Shown: positions 34,290 to 43,220 of the stretch, piece after piece | How the letters are laid out: the number at the start of each line of letters is the position of its first letter | How positions within the stretch are numbered: position 1 is the stretch's first letter | From: an uncultured Bacteroidales bacterium | GTDB taxonomy: Bacteria; Bacteroidota; Bacteroidia; Bacteroidales; Bacteroidaceae | Direction: 5' to 3' | Length of the DNA: 64,000 nucleotides | Assembly (NCBI GenBank): GCA_902779165.1 | Contig: CACZAN010000013.1 | Span: 26,512 to 90,511 of the forward strand | Translations under genes and position numbers: made by a program | Notes under the pieces: generated by a model | The model's input: the letters and a program-made list of their open reading frames with translations, nothing else | Told to the model about the DNA's origin: nothing | The model's database searches: none

Positions 34290-37200
34290 TGAACAGACCA
34301 TCGGTTGAGTTCGGCTTGGGTGAGCTTGAGTATGTGATATTCCGCTTGTAGACCTTGCTCGGACGCAGCAGGAACTGTGGCCTCATACAGTTGGAAGCCA
34401 GCAGCTGCTGGGCGACGGACAGCGATGGCTCCTCCTTCTTCTTCCAATTGCTGCCAAGCGGTTGCAAGTGCTTCGGCGGATTGTCCAAATTGCCAGGAAC
34501 CGGCACGAATAATGCGGTCGCCATCGCGCAATCCACTGTCATAGAGTGGCGAACGGCGATTGAGAATGTGCAAGTAGGGCAGAGCTGTATGGGTGCCGGT
34601 CGTGTCGGGTTTGAAAACGAACTGCCGGTAGTGGTCGTTGATGAGGAAGACGTCAGGACTGTCCTGAGCTCGTGTCTCCCAACTGAACATATCTGTGAAC
34701 TCCACTCGCTGATAACCTTCAATCGTGGGGTCATAGAAGAGGCTGGGCTGATTCCATTCGTCGACGGGCGAGACGCTGACAAAACGTCCGCGGAAGTCTA
34801 CGCTGTAGAAGATCTTGTAGTATCCAAAACCATCTTCTTCCCAATTCGGACAACGAACGGGAGTGCCGTCGATGCCCATCGCAGCGCGAGCCACATGCTG
34901 CCCGTTCTGATAGTAATAGACCATAGACTTTATGACCACATCGTCTGCACCTAAGCGTTGGCTGGTCAGGAGGTTGCCGTCGGCATCGAAGGTCTGGATG
35001 TCGCGATACCAAGCACGAGCGATACCCACGGAATCGATGTGGGCCGGACGGCGCTGCTGGCGTCCATCGTTGTTCACGATAAAGTAGTGAGTCTCTACGG
35101 TTGTCGTATCTTTTTGCTGACGGATGGAGAGCTTGCGGTGATAGGACTCCGTGTTGTCTGCCGGGTCATCGTAGTTCAGGGGCATACTTCCTGAGCCAAA
35201 CCAACTGGTGCTGGTGGTGTCGCCTCGTACGGAATCCACGCGCGCGATATATTTATAAGGTGCAGCTTCGTCGCGGACAGTGGTGGTCGTGATGTTGCCT
35301 TCGTGCTTAACGGTGCGCGAGTAGACCAATTTGTCAACGAGGTAGCGCTCATGTAGGATTACTTCTCCGTCTTCATCGTAGTCCCAACACTCGCGGCTGG
35401 CACCTGCTCCTCTGAAAGGTTGCTCGTCGGCTGTCAGTCTTTCGACGGAAGTGGGGTAGCCGGTGCGGGGATCGTAGGTGTAGCGCACCCTGGGCGGAAC
35501 GGAGGCAGCCAACTTCCCACCGATGATGGCTTCCTCGGTAACGTTGCCGCAACGGTCGAACACAATTTGCTGTCGGGCAATAGGCGACGTAAAGTCTGTG
35601 CCGTAATAAATGTGTACGTTGGGAACAAAGACCCTGCGGGCGTAACCCTCCGGCGTCAGAACTGGAGTCGGGAGGGTGTCGGCGACGGAGGTAGCATGGG
35701 AGTAGGTGAGGTACGTACTGTCCCTGGTAATGCGTGTGGTGATGACGTTCGCGGCAACGGACATCATATTACCATATTCATTGAGTTTGTATCTGCTGAT
35801 ACTGCCGTCGGCAAAGTATCGGATGGCATAAGCCTGAACGCCTTCAGCTACTGGCTGACAGATACCATCGGAGTCGAAGAACATGAGATTGGAGATGCGT
35901 CCTTGTTCGTCCCAACGCAACTTGATGCGGTCGGCGCCGTTCTGGCGGAAAGGCATGGACTGACCGCTGCTGGTGGTGAATCGAAGCCAAGCCTGAGGCG
36001 ACGATCCAACATGGAAGTAGCTGATGACAAGCAGAGTGGAGTCTTTACACATCACCGTCTCGCGGTTGATTTGTCCTTCATTATTTGCTTCGAAATGAAT
36101 GTGTGTGGCCCGTGAAAGCAGTCTCTCGAAATGCTGGGCTGCTGGGTCGTTGGCATTGTCGGAGTAGAGTTCCTGCAGAGGGAAGCGTGGTGTCTGAGGC
36201 AGACGCGGATTGGAAGAACAGACTTCAACGTCTGTGTATGGCCCGAAGAGGCCTGTACGCGTAAGACGATAATATAGAGGTTGCTGTGAAGGTGCGCGTC
36301 CTGTCTCTATGCCCACTGGCCAACCATTGATGCGTGTGAAGCTGGCATATTCTGATGAGTAGACATGGAAATAGGTGAAGTAGATGCCCAAAATGACTCC
36401 CAGAAGTCCCAGCAAACTGCCGATCAATATTCGTGCAGTTCGCCGCATGCGCTGACGTTCTTTGGCCGCAGCCGCTTTCACCTCTGCCAGCCGGCGTGCT
36501 TCCATTCGCTGCTGTCGTCGTTCGATGACCACTGGACACAGGATATCGTGGAGGAATTCTATGCGATCTGCGCCGGCGTAGTTGAAGCGGCGTAGCAGCC
36601 GGCGTGTGCGGTCGTTGGCGTCTTCGCCGCAGAGCAGGCTGATGAAATCCTCGGTCAGGGGGCCTTCGGTGGTGGCGCTGCTGACAGAGACGTTTTCGCG
36701 ATGGCCGTCGTTCGTGATGAGGCTATCCTCCATATATTCAACCATCTCCAATGGCAGTCCATCGATGCTCGAAAGGTAGAAGTCCTTGATAATATCACCG
36801 CCATAGAGACTGATGAGCTCGGCGGTGAGGGTCGTTTCTCCCTTCTCCTGCATCTTGATGTACAATCGCTCAAGGAAGAGTGAGAGCACAGCGGAGTCAA
36901 CAGGAATCTCCGGACGACCGTCGAAGTCGAAGTCCGTGCGGTTGGTGACATTCTCAATGATGAGGCGAGCCACATCGCGTGATACCAGTCCTGGCTGGGG
37001 TTGGGTGATGATTTCCAACGCCTGTTCCTCGTTGATGGGCTGGAGGAAGTAGCGGTTGTAGCGCAGCGATGGAATGCGGGACGTGGCGTGCTCCAGGAAG
37101 GCGAGATAGTCCTCGCGGATGATGATGACGATGTGAAAATTCGATGTCGTCAGGTAGTCTGCCGTATCTGTTGACATACTCTCGATGAACGAGGCATCGA

Positions 37201-37813
37201 GGTCAAGCTGCAAAAGGTCTTCGGGTGAAGACGTGGTATCCTGGGATTGAGGAGCTGTCGTTGCCTTGGATGGCGAAGCAGGAGACACGCCCAACTGAGC
37301 ATCGCTGATATAGTCTGGAGTGACGTGGTTCAGTAGGTCGCCTAATTGACAGAAGAAATCTATGACACGGGCTTTGTCGCGAGCCAGGGTGAAGATTTCC
37401 TCGAATTGGTCGAGCACGATTAGCGGTTTGATTTCTTGCCCGTTGGGGAGGAGGAAACGATGACGGTGGAAGTACTCCCAAAGGGTTTCCTCATGGCCTT
37501 CGACACGCGGCACCAGCTGCACGATGTCCAGTTGCTGGGCACTCAGCGCATTGCTGATCTGTTCGAGATAAGAGACGGAACTATGGTGCTGGAGGCGGAT
37601 ATTCAGCGGGAAGTAGCCTTGGCGACGTGCCAGCGGGAAGACACCGGCATTGAGCAACGACGACTTTCCAATACCACTTCGACCATAGACGATAGTCTGG
37701 TCGCTCTGCAGGATGTAACTCGACAACGTTTTTATCTCCTCTGTGCGGCCATAAAGAGGTTGCCCTTCTGTGTAGGTCATAAGACCCAGCCAAGGATTGC
37801 TGTAGGAACTCAT
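34286..37813 (-). CDS. Membrane-spanning STAND NTPase with YD-like ectodomain and C-terminal PDZ-like domain (1,175 aa)
   Basis: N-terminal nSTAND1-type domain: NPWLGLMTYTEGQPLYGR (6-23), Walker A YGRSGIGKSS (43-52), Walker B LIVLDQFEEIF (131-141), IIIREDYLAFLE (230-241), and FLHDILCPVVIERRQQ near 420-435. A charged coiled-coil (430-458) leads into one membrane segment (461-482, ILIGSLLGLLGVILGIYFTY). The ~690 residues beyond it hold YYRLTRTG, WDEQGRISNLMFFDSDG and YDPRTGYPTSVERL, the same repeat type as the two downstream proteins, then a PDZ-like end (LYDSGLRDGDRIIRAG). Predicted topology: NTPase in the cytoplasm, sensor in the periplasm. STAND proteins are signal switches. The 27-bp gap to the SIR2-TIR gene suggests that gene is the output. 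Confidence 0.82.
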   Translation of the reverse strand: MSSYSNPWLGLMTYTEGQPLYGRTEEIKTLSSYILQSDQTIVYGRSGIGKSSLLNAGVFPLARRQGYFPLNIRLQHHSSVSYLEQISNALSAQQLDIVQLVPRVEGHEETLWEYFHRHRFLLPNGQEIKPLIVLDQFEEIFTLARDKARVIDFFCQLGDLLNHVTPDYISDAQLGVSPASPSKATTAPQSQDTTSSPEDLLQLDLDASFIESMSTDTADYLTTSNFHIVIIIREDYLAFLEHATSRIPSLRYNRYFLQPINEEQALEIITQPQPGLVSRDVARLIIENVTNRTDFDFDGRPEIPVDSAVLSLFLERLYIKMQEKGETTLTAELISLYGGDIIKDFYLSSIDGLPLEMVEYMEDSLITNDGHRENVSVSSATTEGPLTEDFISLLCGEDANDRTRRLLRRFNYAGADRIEFLHDILCPVVIERRQQRMEARRLAEVKAAAAKERQRMRRTARILIGSLLGLLGVILGIYFTYFHVYSSEYASFTRINGWPVGIETGRAPSQQPLYYRLTRTGLFGPYTDVEVCSSNPRLPQTPRFPLQELYSDNANDPAAQHFERLLSRATHIHFEANNEGQINRETVMCKDSTLLVISYFHVGSSPQAWLRFTTSSGQSMPFRQNGADRIKLRWDEQGRISNLMFFDSDGICQPVAEGVQAYAIRYFADGSISRYKLNEYGNMMSVAANVITTRITRDSTYLTYSHATSVADTLPTPVLTPEGYARRVFVPNVHIYYGTDFTSPIARQQIVFDRCGNVTEEAIIGGKLAASVPPRVRYTYDPRTGYPTSVERLTADEQPFRGAGASRECWDYDEDGEVILHERYLVDKLVYSRTVKHEGNITTTTVRDEAAPYKYIARVDSVRGDTTSTSWFGSGSMPLNYDDPADNTESYHRKLSIRQQKDTTTVETHYFIVNNDGRQQRRPAHIDSVGIARAWYRDIQTFDADGNLLTSQRLGADDVVIKSMVYYYQNGQHVARAAMGIDGTPVRCPNWEEDGFGYYKIFYSVDFRGRFVSVSPVDEWNQPSLFYDPTIEGYQRVEFTDMFSWETRAQDSPDVFLINDHYRQFVFKPDTTGTHTALPYLHILNRRSPLYDSGLRDGDRIIRAGSWQFGQSAEALATAWQQLEEEGGAIAVRRPAAAGFQLYEATVPAASEQGLQAEYHILKLTQAELNRWSVQ

Positions 37814-37840
37814 AGTATTCTTTATTAGCTTGAAGGATTA

Positions 37841-39244
37841 TTAGAGGGAATTCAACGTTGACATAATGTTGTCGACAAAAGCGCTGAAGTTCAGCGAATC
37901 GTCGTAGGACGTTGCATTGTGAGAGCGCAGGTATTCAGGAATCGAAGCTTCGTAGAAATTGAAGCCTTGTTCGCTGAGGGGGTGAATGAACACACGCCCC
38001 ATACTTTGTCCCACTTGAGTGGCATATAGCCATTCCGTGCGATAGGGGTGCGCTTCATTCTTCTGGAGTTCAATATTATGGGTCAGGATTGGAACGAAGA
38101 GCTTGGTGGTCGAGATGGCTTCCTTGATTTCGTTCATGAACTGAACCCCCTGACCGAGGTTCATGCGGTCGTACCACACAGAAATTCCTTTTGCTGTAAG
38201 CTGGTTATAGAGTGCCTCGGCCACACGACTGTCAGCACGGGAATAAGAGATAAAGACATCTGTTCCGCGACGAGGGCTCGTGAATAACTTGTCGGACTGT
38301 TCGCCCTGACGTTCTTTCACGCGGCGGCATAGTTCCTCAATGAAGTTCTCTGGCGACTTGCGCATCATGATATTCTCCACTCGGGCCAGAAATTCAATGA
38401 GGGGTTCGTCGGCAGTCTCATCCACTACCATCATCTTGGTGGTGCTACTTTGTTCCTGGTCGCATGTCATCGTGTACCAGATGAAACGGAAGAGCCAGTC
38501 GGAGTAATCGTTTCCGAGCATTAGGAAATATTTGCCGCGCAGTACTTCCATGAGGTTGCGAGGTCGCAAAGAGGGGTCGAACCAATTACGGCAGAAAGAG
38601 AGCATATCGTGATCCGTAACAACGTAATCATGCGGACGGTTGCTTACGCGCCCGAACATATAATATACTGTAGGGGTCGATGGCAGAGGAACGCTGCCCA
38701 CGCGTTCATCCTTGATGCTCTCGGCGGCAGTGATGTCGCCAGTCCCTACGGTCTGACTCTGCTGGGGATCTTTGCTGAATTTCAGCACTCTAACGGCTCG
38801 GTCGCCCCATGCTTGCTGCATGGCTTGTTCCACTACAGGCATGAACGATGTAGTGAAGATGAGCGGGAACTGCTTTAGTTCCAGCAGTTGGCGCATGGAC
38901 TCGGAAGGTTCGAACTTCACCTTCGTGGCAATCTGATCCAACCACGGATAGATGCTGTCGCGCCCTAACCGCTTGTTGAAATCGGTGAAGGCACGGTCAT
39001 AGACCAATTCAGAGAAGGTCGTGTGACCGTCAGGCACGCGGCACTGACGTGCAACGATATCGATGAGTGTCTGGTTCAGGTCACCCTTCTGATAAAGCAG
39101 CTTGCTGCCAATCACTGGGATGACTTTACCGTCCATGATGAGGTCTACCAGATATGCTAACGTCTGGTCGTCGACGTCCAATCCGAGGTCGAGGTCTAAT
39201 TCAAGATTCGGATCGTCCAGTTGAAGATCGAATTCGTTGTCCAT
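37841..39244 (-). CDS. SIR2-like / TIR fusion protein (467 aa)
   Basis: An acidic leader (1-28) is followed by a SIR2-like domain (~30-305): VIPVIGSKLLY where the nucleotide-binding GAGxS loop would be, LIFTTSFMPVVEQA for the usual TTN-YD motif, TVYYMFGRV for KLHG, and FLMLGNDYSDWLFRF. The N and H that catalyse NAD+ cleavage in active SIR2 proteins are replaced (S at 133, F at 197). The C-terminal TIR domain (328-460) has TDVFISYSRAD, GISVWYDRMNLGQG and AISTTKLFVPIL, with Glu404 in YRTEW at the usual catalytic position. The TIR is therefore the likely NADase or cyclase. No signal peptide, so cytosolic. It directly precedes the STAND gene. Confidence 0.85.
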   Translation of the reverse strand: MDNEFDLQLDDPNLELDLDLGLDVDDQTLAYLVDLIMDGKVIPVIGSKLLYQKGDLNQTLIDIVARQCRVPDGHTTFSELVYDRAFTDFNKRLGRDSIYPWLDQIATKVKFEPSESMRQLLELKQFPLIFTTSFMPVVEQAMQQAWGDRAVRVLKFSKDPQQSQTVGTGDITAAESIKDERVGSVPLPSTPTVYYMFGRVSNRPHDYVVTDHDMLSFCRNWFDPSLRPRNLMEVLRGKYFLMLGNDYSDWLFRFIWYTMTCDQEQSSTTKMMVVDETADEPLIEFLARVENIMMRKSPENFIEELCRRVKERQGEQSDKLFTSPRRGTDVFISYSRADSRVAEALYNQLTAKGISVWYDRMNLGQGVQFMNEIKEAISTTKLFVPILTHNIELQKNEAHPYRTEWLYATQVGQSMGRVFIHPLSEQGFNFYEASIPEYLRSHNATSYDDSLNFSAFVDNIMSTLNSL

Positions 39245-39292
39245 AACAATAGATGTGCTATGTTCAAGAAAAGAATTATCTGTTCTTAAAGG

Positions 39293-40393
39293 TTATTCTT
39301 GCCACAGCCTTTTCACGTTACCCGTTTGCTGATGGATGGTCACGTGGGTGTCGAAGTGCTTGTTGAAGAGTGCGTCGGACAGCACTTCTGTGGTGCCGAA
39401 CTGGCAGACGGGAACCTCTGAGGTGAGCAGCGTCTGCTGGGCAGTGGCTATGGTCACTTTCGCATTAGCGGGTACGTTGACATACACGCCTTGTTCCATC
39501 TTTTGCTTCTTCTTTTCAGTCTCAGGGTTGATTTCAACCTGCGGCAGGCTGCCTGTGGTGGTGACTGTAATCCAAATGGGTTCGCCGCTGAGGTCGTCGG
39601 CATCCACGAGTCCCAGCCTGCGCGAGAAGCGGCAGAGCAACTGTCGTTCTGTGGCTGCTGCCTGAGCCTCGGGCGTCTGAATGGAGGCTGGCTCATAGTC
39701 GAAGGACATCACCTCGGTGCTGATTTGTGTCTGTCCCTTGAACAGAGACTCCAGCGCGTAGAGCTGCTGGTCCAGATTGTCGAGCATCAGCTTCAGTTGA
39801 GTTCCGTCCTTTGGCGTGTTGTCGGCTTCACCGCGAATGAGAGCGTTGCGGCTGTCGCGAATCTCATAGATTTCCTCTGCCGTGAGTTGTGCCATCTTTG
39901 CCGTACTGCCGGCAGAGAGAATTTCGTGAGTCATGTGGTCGCGGCCATTGATGGGTGCTGGTGCAGGCACGCTCTTGGGCAACTCTGGTGTGGGTTCCGG
40001 TTCTGCTTCTGTATTGATGCTGAGCAGCAGACCATCGTCAGTGAGACTCACCAAGGGAGCAGACGTCTTGGACCTCACCTTGATACTGAAAGCCTTCGAG
40101 GGGTCAGGCACTCCGTAGGGAATCAGCGAGATGCTTTTCAGTGTCCACGTTGTGGTTTCTGTCGTGGGTACGTCGGGTTGTCGCAGATAGCGATCAGAGT
40201 AGTCCGCAAATTCCCCTGGCTTTGTCACCGCTTTCTCTGCCACGAGCACTACTTCGAACACGGTCTTAGGCAGAAAATAATTCACTCCGTCCAAGGTCGA
40301 ACCTGGCCGGAACTGCGAGATTTCTGTCTGTGCTACAGCGGGAGTGGCAAGTAGCAGCAGGAGCAAGGATATGAATGATTTACAGTGTTTCAC
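39293..40393 (-). CDS. DUF4831 family exported protein (366 aa)
   Basis: The signal peptide is SFISLLLLLLATPAVAQ. The layout fits DUF4831 of Bacteroidetes: YFLPKTVFEVVLVAEKAV early, YLRQPDVPTTE, AEEIYEIRDSRNALIRGEAD in the middle, LLCRFSRRLGLVDADDLSGE and a beta-rich C-terminus. A Pro-rich linker lies near 130-150. Periplasmic or outer-membrane associated; function unknown. It lies 54 bp downstream of adk and 48 bp upstream of the SIR2-TIR gene, on the same strand, so transcription may continue from hpt-adk into the signalling operon. Confidence 0.75.
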   Translation of the reverse strand: MKHCKSFISLLLLLLATPAVAQTEISQFRPGSTLDGVNYFLPKTVFEVVLVAEKAVTKPGEFADYSDRYLRQPDVPTTETTTWTLKSISLIPYGVPDPSKAFSIKVRSKTSAPLVSLTDDGLLLSINTEAEPEPTPELPKSVPAPAPINGRDHMTHEILSAGSTAKMAQLTAEEIYEIRDSRNALIRGEADNTPKDGTQLKLMLDNLDQQLYALESLFKGQTQISTEVMSFDYEPASIQTPEAQAAATERQLLCRFSRRLGLVDADDLSGEPIWITVTTTGSLPQVEINPETEKKKQKMEQGVYVNVPANAKVTIATAQQTLLTSEVPVCQFGTTEVLSDALFNKHFDTHVTIHQQTGNVKRLWQE

Positions 40394-40447
40394 GTTTCAA
40401 TCAAGGATTATTTCGAATAGTTAACCTGTCAATTCGTCAACTGTTTG

Positions 40448-41029
40448 TTAGCTGTTTTGCTTCTCTATTTCTTGGAATATAGCATCAAGCATTCCTTCTT
40501 TCGTCTTGCAGACTCCCCAGTCGAAAGTGAAGCGGATACCTTCTGCCTCGAACCATTTGGAGAGAGGTTCTGTCTGGCTGTGATAAACGGCGAAGCGCTT
40601 ACGGATGGTCTCCTCGTTGTCGTCTGCACGTCCTTCAATTTGTGCACGGCGCAGCAGACGCATCATCAATACATCTTCGCTCACGATGAGCTCAATCATC
40701 ATTCCGAGTTCATGACCGCGCTCTGCAAGCATCTTCTTGAGGGCTTCTGCCTGTGCGATAGTGCGGGGAAAACCGTCGAAGATGACCCCTTTTCCGGCGG
40801 GCAGTGCATCGTAGGTCTTTGCCAAGATGTCTATCATCAACTCGTCAGGAATCAGCTGTCCCTGGTCTATATAGCCTTTGGCGACCTTGCCCAGTTCTGT
40901 CTCGTTCTTGATTTCGCCACGAAGGACATCGCCAGTGCTGATGTGTCCCATCCCGTAGCGCTCTGCAATCTCTGCACTGTAGGTTCCTTTGCCCGAACCG
41001 GGGGCTCCAAAGATAATAATGTTCTTCAT
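40448..41029 (-). CDS. adk: Adenylate kinase
   Basis: The 193-aa protein has the P-loop GAPGSGKGT (8-16), the AMP-binding HISTGDVLRGE (29-39), GVIFDGFPRTIAQAEAL and the RAQIEGRADD lid region, which is the short-lid form. It converts ATP + AMP to 2 ADP in the cytosol. It lies 46 bp downstream of hpt, a common purine-salvage pairing in Bacteroidetes. Confidence 0.96.
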   Translation of the reverse strand: MKNIIIFGAPGSGKGTYSAEIAERYGMGHISTGDVLRGEIKNETELGKVAKGYIDQGQLIPDELMIDILAKTYDALPAGKGVIFDGFPRTIAQAEALKKMLAERGHELGMMIELIVSEDVLMMRLLRRAQIEGRADDNEETIRKRFAVYHSQTEPLSKWFEAEGIRFTFDWGVCKTKEGMLDAIFQEIEKQNS

Positions 41030-41075
41030 ATTTATTCTGTTTTTGGGTTATTATTCATTTGTGAGTTTTCAATTC

Positions 41076-41612
41076 TCAATTTGTTAACGTATAAATGTCT
41101 TTTGTGTTCCGGCCATATCCGTCGTAGTCGAGTCCATATCCGACGATGAAGTCGTTGGGAATGTCCATCGCACGGTAGTGGATAGGAATCTCCACCTTCA
41201 GGGCATCGGGTTTCACCAGAAGGGAGCAGACACTGATGCTGGCGGGATTCTGGAGCTCCAGCGTCTCAATCATGTGAGCCATTGTCATTCCGGAATCGAT
41301 GATATCTTCGACGATGACGACATGTCGCCCGGTAATATCCTTCTGCAGCCCTATTACTTCACGAATCTGGCCTGTGGACTGTGTGCCTTGGTAGCTGGCC
41401 AGCTTGATGAAACTTACTTCGCAGGGGATGGGGATTTGACGCAATAAATCGGCTGCAAAAATAAAAGCTCCGTTGAGTACGGGAAGGAACAATGGATTCT
41501 TGCCTTCCATGTCTCGTGTAATCTCATCAGCAACGCGTTTGACTTGCTTTTGAATTTCTGCCTCAGGGATACTGATGGCAAAAGTCTTGTCTAAAACATG
41601 TAGTTTTTCCAT
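41076..41612 (-). CDS. hpt: Hypoxanthine phosphoribosyltransferase
   Basis: The 178-aa protein starts at MEKLHVLDKTF. PVLNGAFIFAADLLRQ binds pyrophosphate, and VVIVEDIIDSGMTM is the PRPP loop with the two acidic residues. FIVGYGLDYDGYGRN closes the purine site. The frame is open upstream but lacks a better start, and the promoter-like TACTTTTG lies just before this ATG. It salvages hypoxanthine and guanine to IMP and GMP. First gene of the hpt-adk unit, divergent from the NAD(P)HX repair gene. Confidence 0.95.
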   Translation of the reverse strand: MEKLHVLDKTFAISIPEAEIQKQVKRVADEITRDMEGKNPLFLPVLNGAFIFAADLLRQIPIPCEVSFIKLASYQGTQSTGQIREVIGLQKDITGRHVVIVEDIIDSGMTMAHMIETLELQNPASISVCSLLVKPDALKVEIPIHYRAMDIPNDFIVGYGLDYDGYGRNTKDIYTLTN

Positions 41613-41632
41613 AATCTTGGTTTTTTTCGGCA

Positions 41633-41640
41633 CAAAAGTA
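41633..41640 (-). promoter_or_regulatory. -7 box for hpt
   Basis: Minus strand TACTTTTG matches TAnnTTTG, 21 bp before the hpt ATG. No clear -33 TTTG is seen. Confidence 0.5.
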
Positions 41641-41650
41641 GTGATTTTAT

Positions 41651-41681
41651 TTTGAATTTCGCACTCTTTGCAGTATTTTTG
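41651..41681 (+). promoter_or_regulatory. Promoter of the NAD(P)HX repair gene
   Basis: TTTG at 41651-41654, a 19-bp spacer and TATTTTTG at 41674-41681 match the Bacteroidetes consensus, 28 bp before the ATG at 41709. Confidence 0.7.
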
Positions 41682-41708
41682 CAGCGAAAAACGATAAAAA
41701 AGGCAATT

Positions 41709-43220
41709 ATGAAGATTCTGACGGGCGGACAATTCCGCGAATTGGACCTTTTTACAATCCAAAACGAGCCGATAGAGTCGCTTCAGCTTATGGAAAGAGC
41801 AAGTCAAGCTGTTGCCGCAGAAATTTTGCGCCGATGGCCCGACTCGAGGCAGCGGGTCTATGTCTTTTCTGGTCCAGGCGGTAATGGCGGCGACGGCCTT
41901 GCTGTGGCACGATTATTAGCAGAAGCGGGTAGGGTGGTGACGGCCTACCTTTTTAATGTTCGTGGACAACTGAATCCCGACTGCGAAGCTAATCGCAATC
42001 GCCTGATGGGGCGCGATGATGTTCAGCTGGTGGAAATAACATCAGAACTGGTGTTCCCTGAGTTGCACGCCGATGACCTTGTTATAGATGCCCTTTTCGG
42101 CACAGGGCTCTCGAAACCGCTCAGCGGAGGATTTGCACTTGTCACCAAGCGGCTGAACCAGAGCCAGGCTACTGTCGTTAGCATTGATGTGCCCTCGGGT
42201 CTGATGTGTGAGGACAATGCATATAATGACACGTCAGCGGTGGTCCGCGCCAATCTCACCCTGAGCATCGAAGTACCCAAATTGGTTTTCTTCTTTTCTG
42301 AGAACCAGCGCTTTGTGGGTGATATTTCTCTCCTACCCATAGGACTCAGTGCCGAAGGACTGGATGGTCTGAAAGCCTATCTATGGTTGACAGAGGAAGC
42401 GGATATTCGTTCGATGTTGCGTTGCCGTTCACGCTTTGCCCACAAGGGTACGATGGGTCATGCCTTGCTCGTCTGCGGATCTCGTGGAATGGCGGGTGCA
42501 GCCATCCTCGCTTCGCGTGCAGCCTTGCGTACAGGTCTTGGCAAATTGACGCTGCACACTCCCTACGCCTGCCTCGATATCATTCAGCAGGCTGTGCCGG
42601 AGACTGTAGTGCAGATGGATGTGGATGAGAATATTGTCACTTCGGCTATAGATGCTGCTGGCTATCAGGCTATTGGCGTGGGACCTGGTATCGGTCGCAA
42701 TCGCTATACCGCTGTCGCCCTCCACGACTATCTCTTGCAGCAAGTCGGTCCCATGGTGCTGGATGCCGATGCCTTGAATATCCTCTCAGAAAATAAGGAG
42801 TGGCTCCATGATGTGCCATCCGAGAGTATCCTGACGCCCCATCCCCGTGAGCTCGACCGGCTGGTAGGTTACAGTCAGACCAGCTTCGAACGCATGAATC
42901 GTGCCCGCAACCTCGCTATCACCTATGGGCTCTTTGTGGTTGTCAAGGGGCATTACAGTCAGATATGTACGCCTACGGGCGACGTCTATTTCAATACTAC
43001 GGGTAATCCTGGAATGGCCACTGCTGGTAGCGGCGACGTCCTGACAGGAATTCTCACGTCCCTGCTGGCACAAGGTTATCTGCCTGCTGAGGCGGTGCAG
43101 TTGGGTGTTTATCTTCACGGGCTGGCTGGTGACCTCGCAGCCGAGGAACTGGGTGAGGAATCGCTCATCGCCTCAGATATTATCAGTCATCTTCCTGCCG
43201 CCTTCAAAAAATTAAGATAA
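41709..43220 (+). CDS. nnr: Bifunctional NAD(P)HX epimerase/dehydratase
   Basis: The 503-aa fusion starts at [13 protein letters not shown]. The N-terminal YjeF/NnrE epimerase has [18 protein letters not shown] and [16 protein letters not shown]. The C-terminal ribokinase-fold NnrD dehydratase begins near residue 220 ([19 protein letters not shown]) and has [20 protein letters not shown] and the phosphate-binding [18 protein letters not shown]. Together they repair hydrated NAD(P)H, with ADP or ATP used by the dehydratase. The end overlaps the obg ATG by one base, so the two are coupled. Confidence 0.94.
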   Translation: MKILTGGQFRELDLFTIQNEPIESLQLMERASQAVAAEILRRWPDSRQRVYVFSGPGGNGGDGLAVARLLAEAGRVVTAYLFNVRGQLNPDCEANRNRLMGRDDVQLVEITSELVFPELHADDLVIDALFGTGLSKPLSGGFALVTKRLNQSQATVVSIDVPSGLMCEDNAYNDTSAVVRANLTLSIEVPKLVFFFSENQRFVGDISLLPIGLSAEGLDGLKAYLWLTEEADIRSMLRCRSRFAHKGTMGHALLVCGSRGMAGAAILASRAALRTGLGKLTLHTPYACLDIIQQAVPETVVQMDVDENIVTSAIDAAGYQAIGVGPGIGRNRYTAVALHDYLLQQVGPMVLDADALNILSENKEWLHDVPSESILTPHPRELDRLVGYSQTSFERMNRARNLAITYGLFVVVKGHYSQICTPTGDVYFNTTGNPGMATAGSGDVLTGILTSLLAQGYLPAEAVQLGVYLHGLAGDLAAEELGEESLIASDIISHLPAAFKKLR

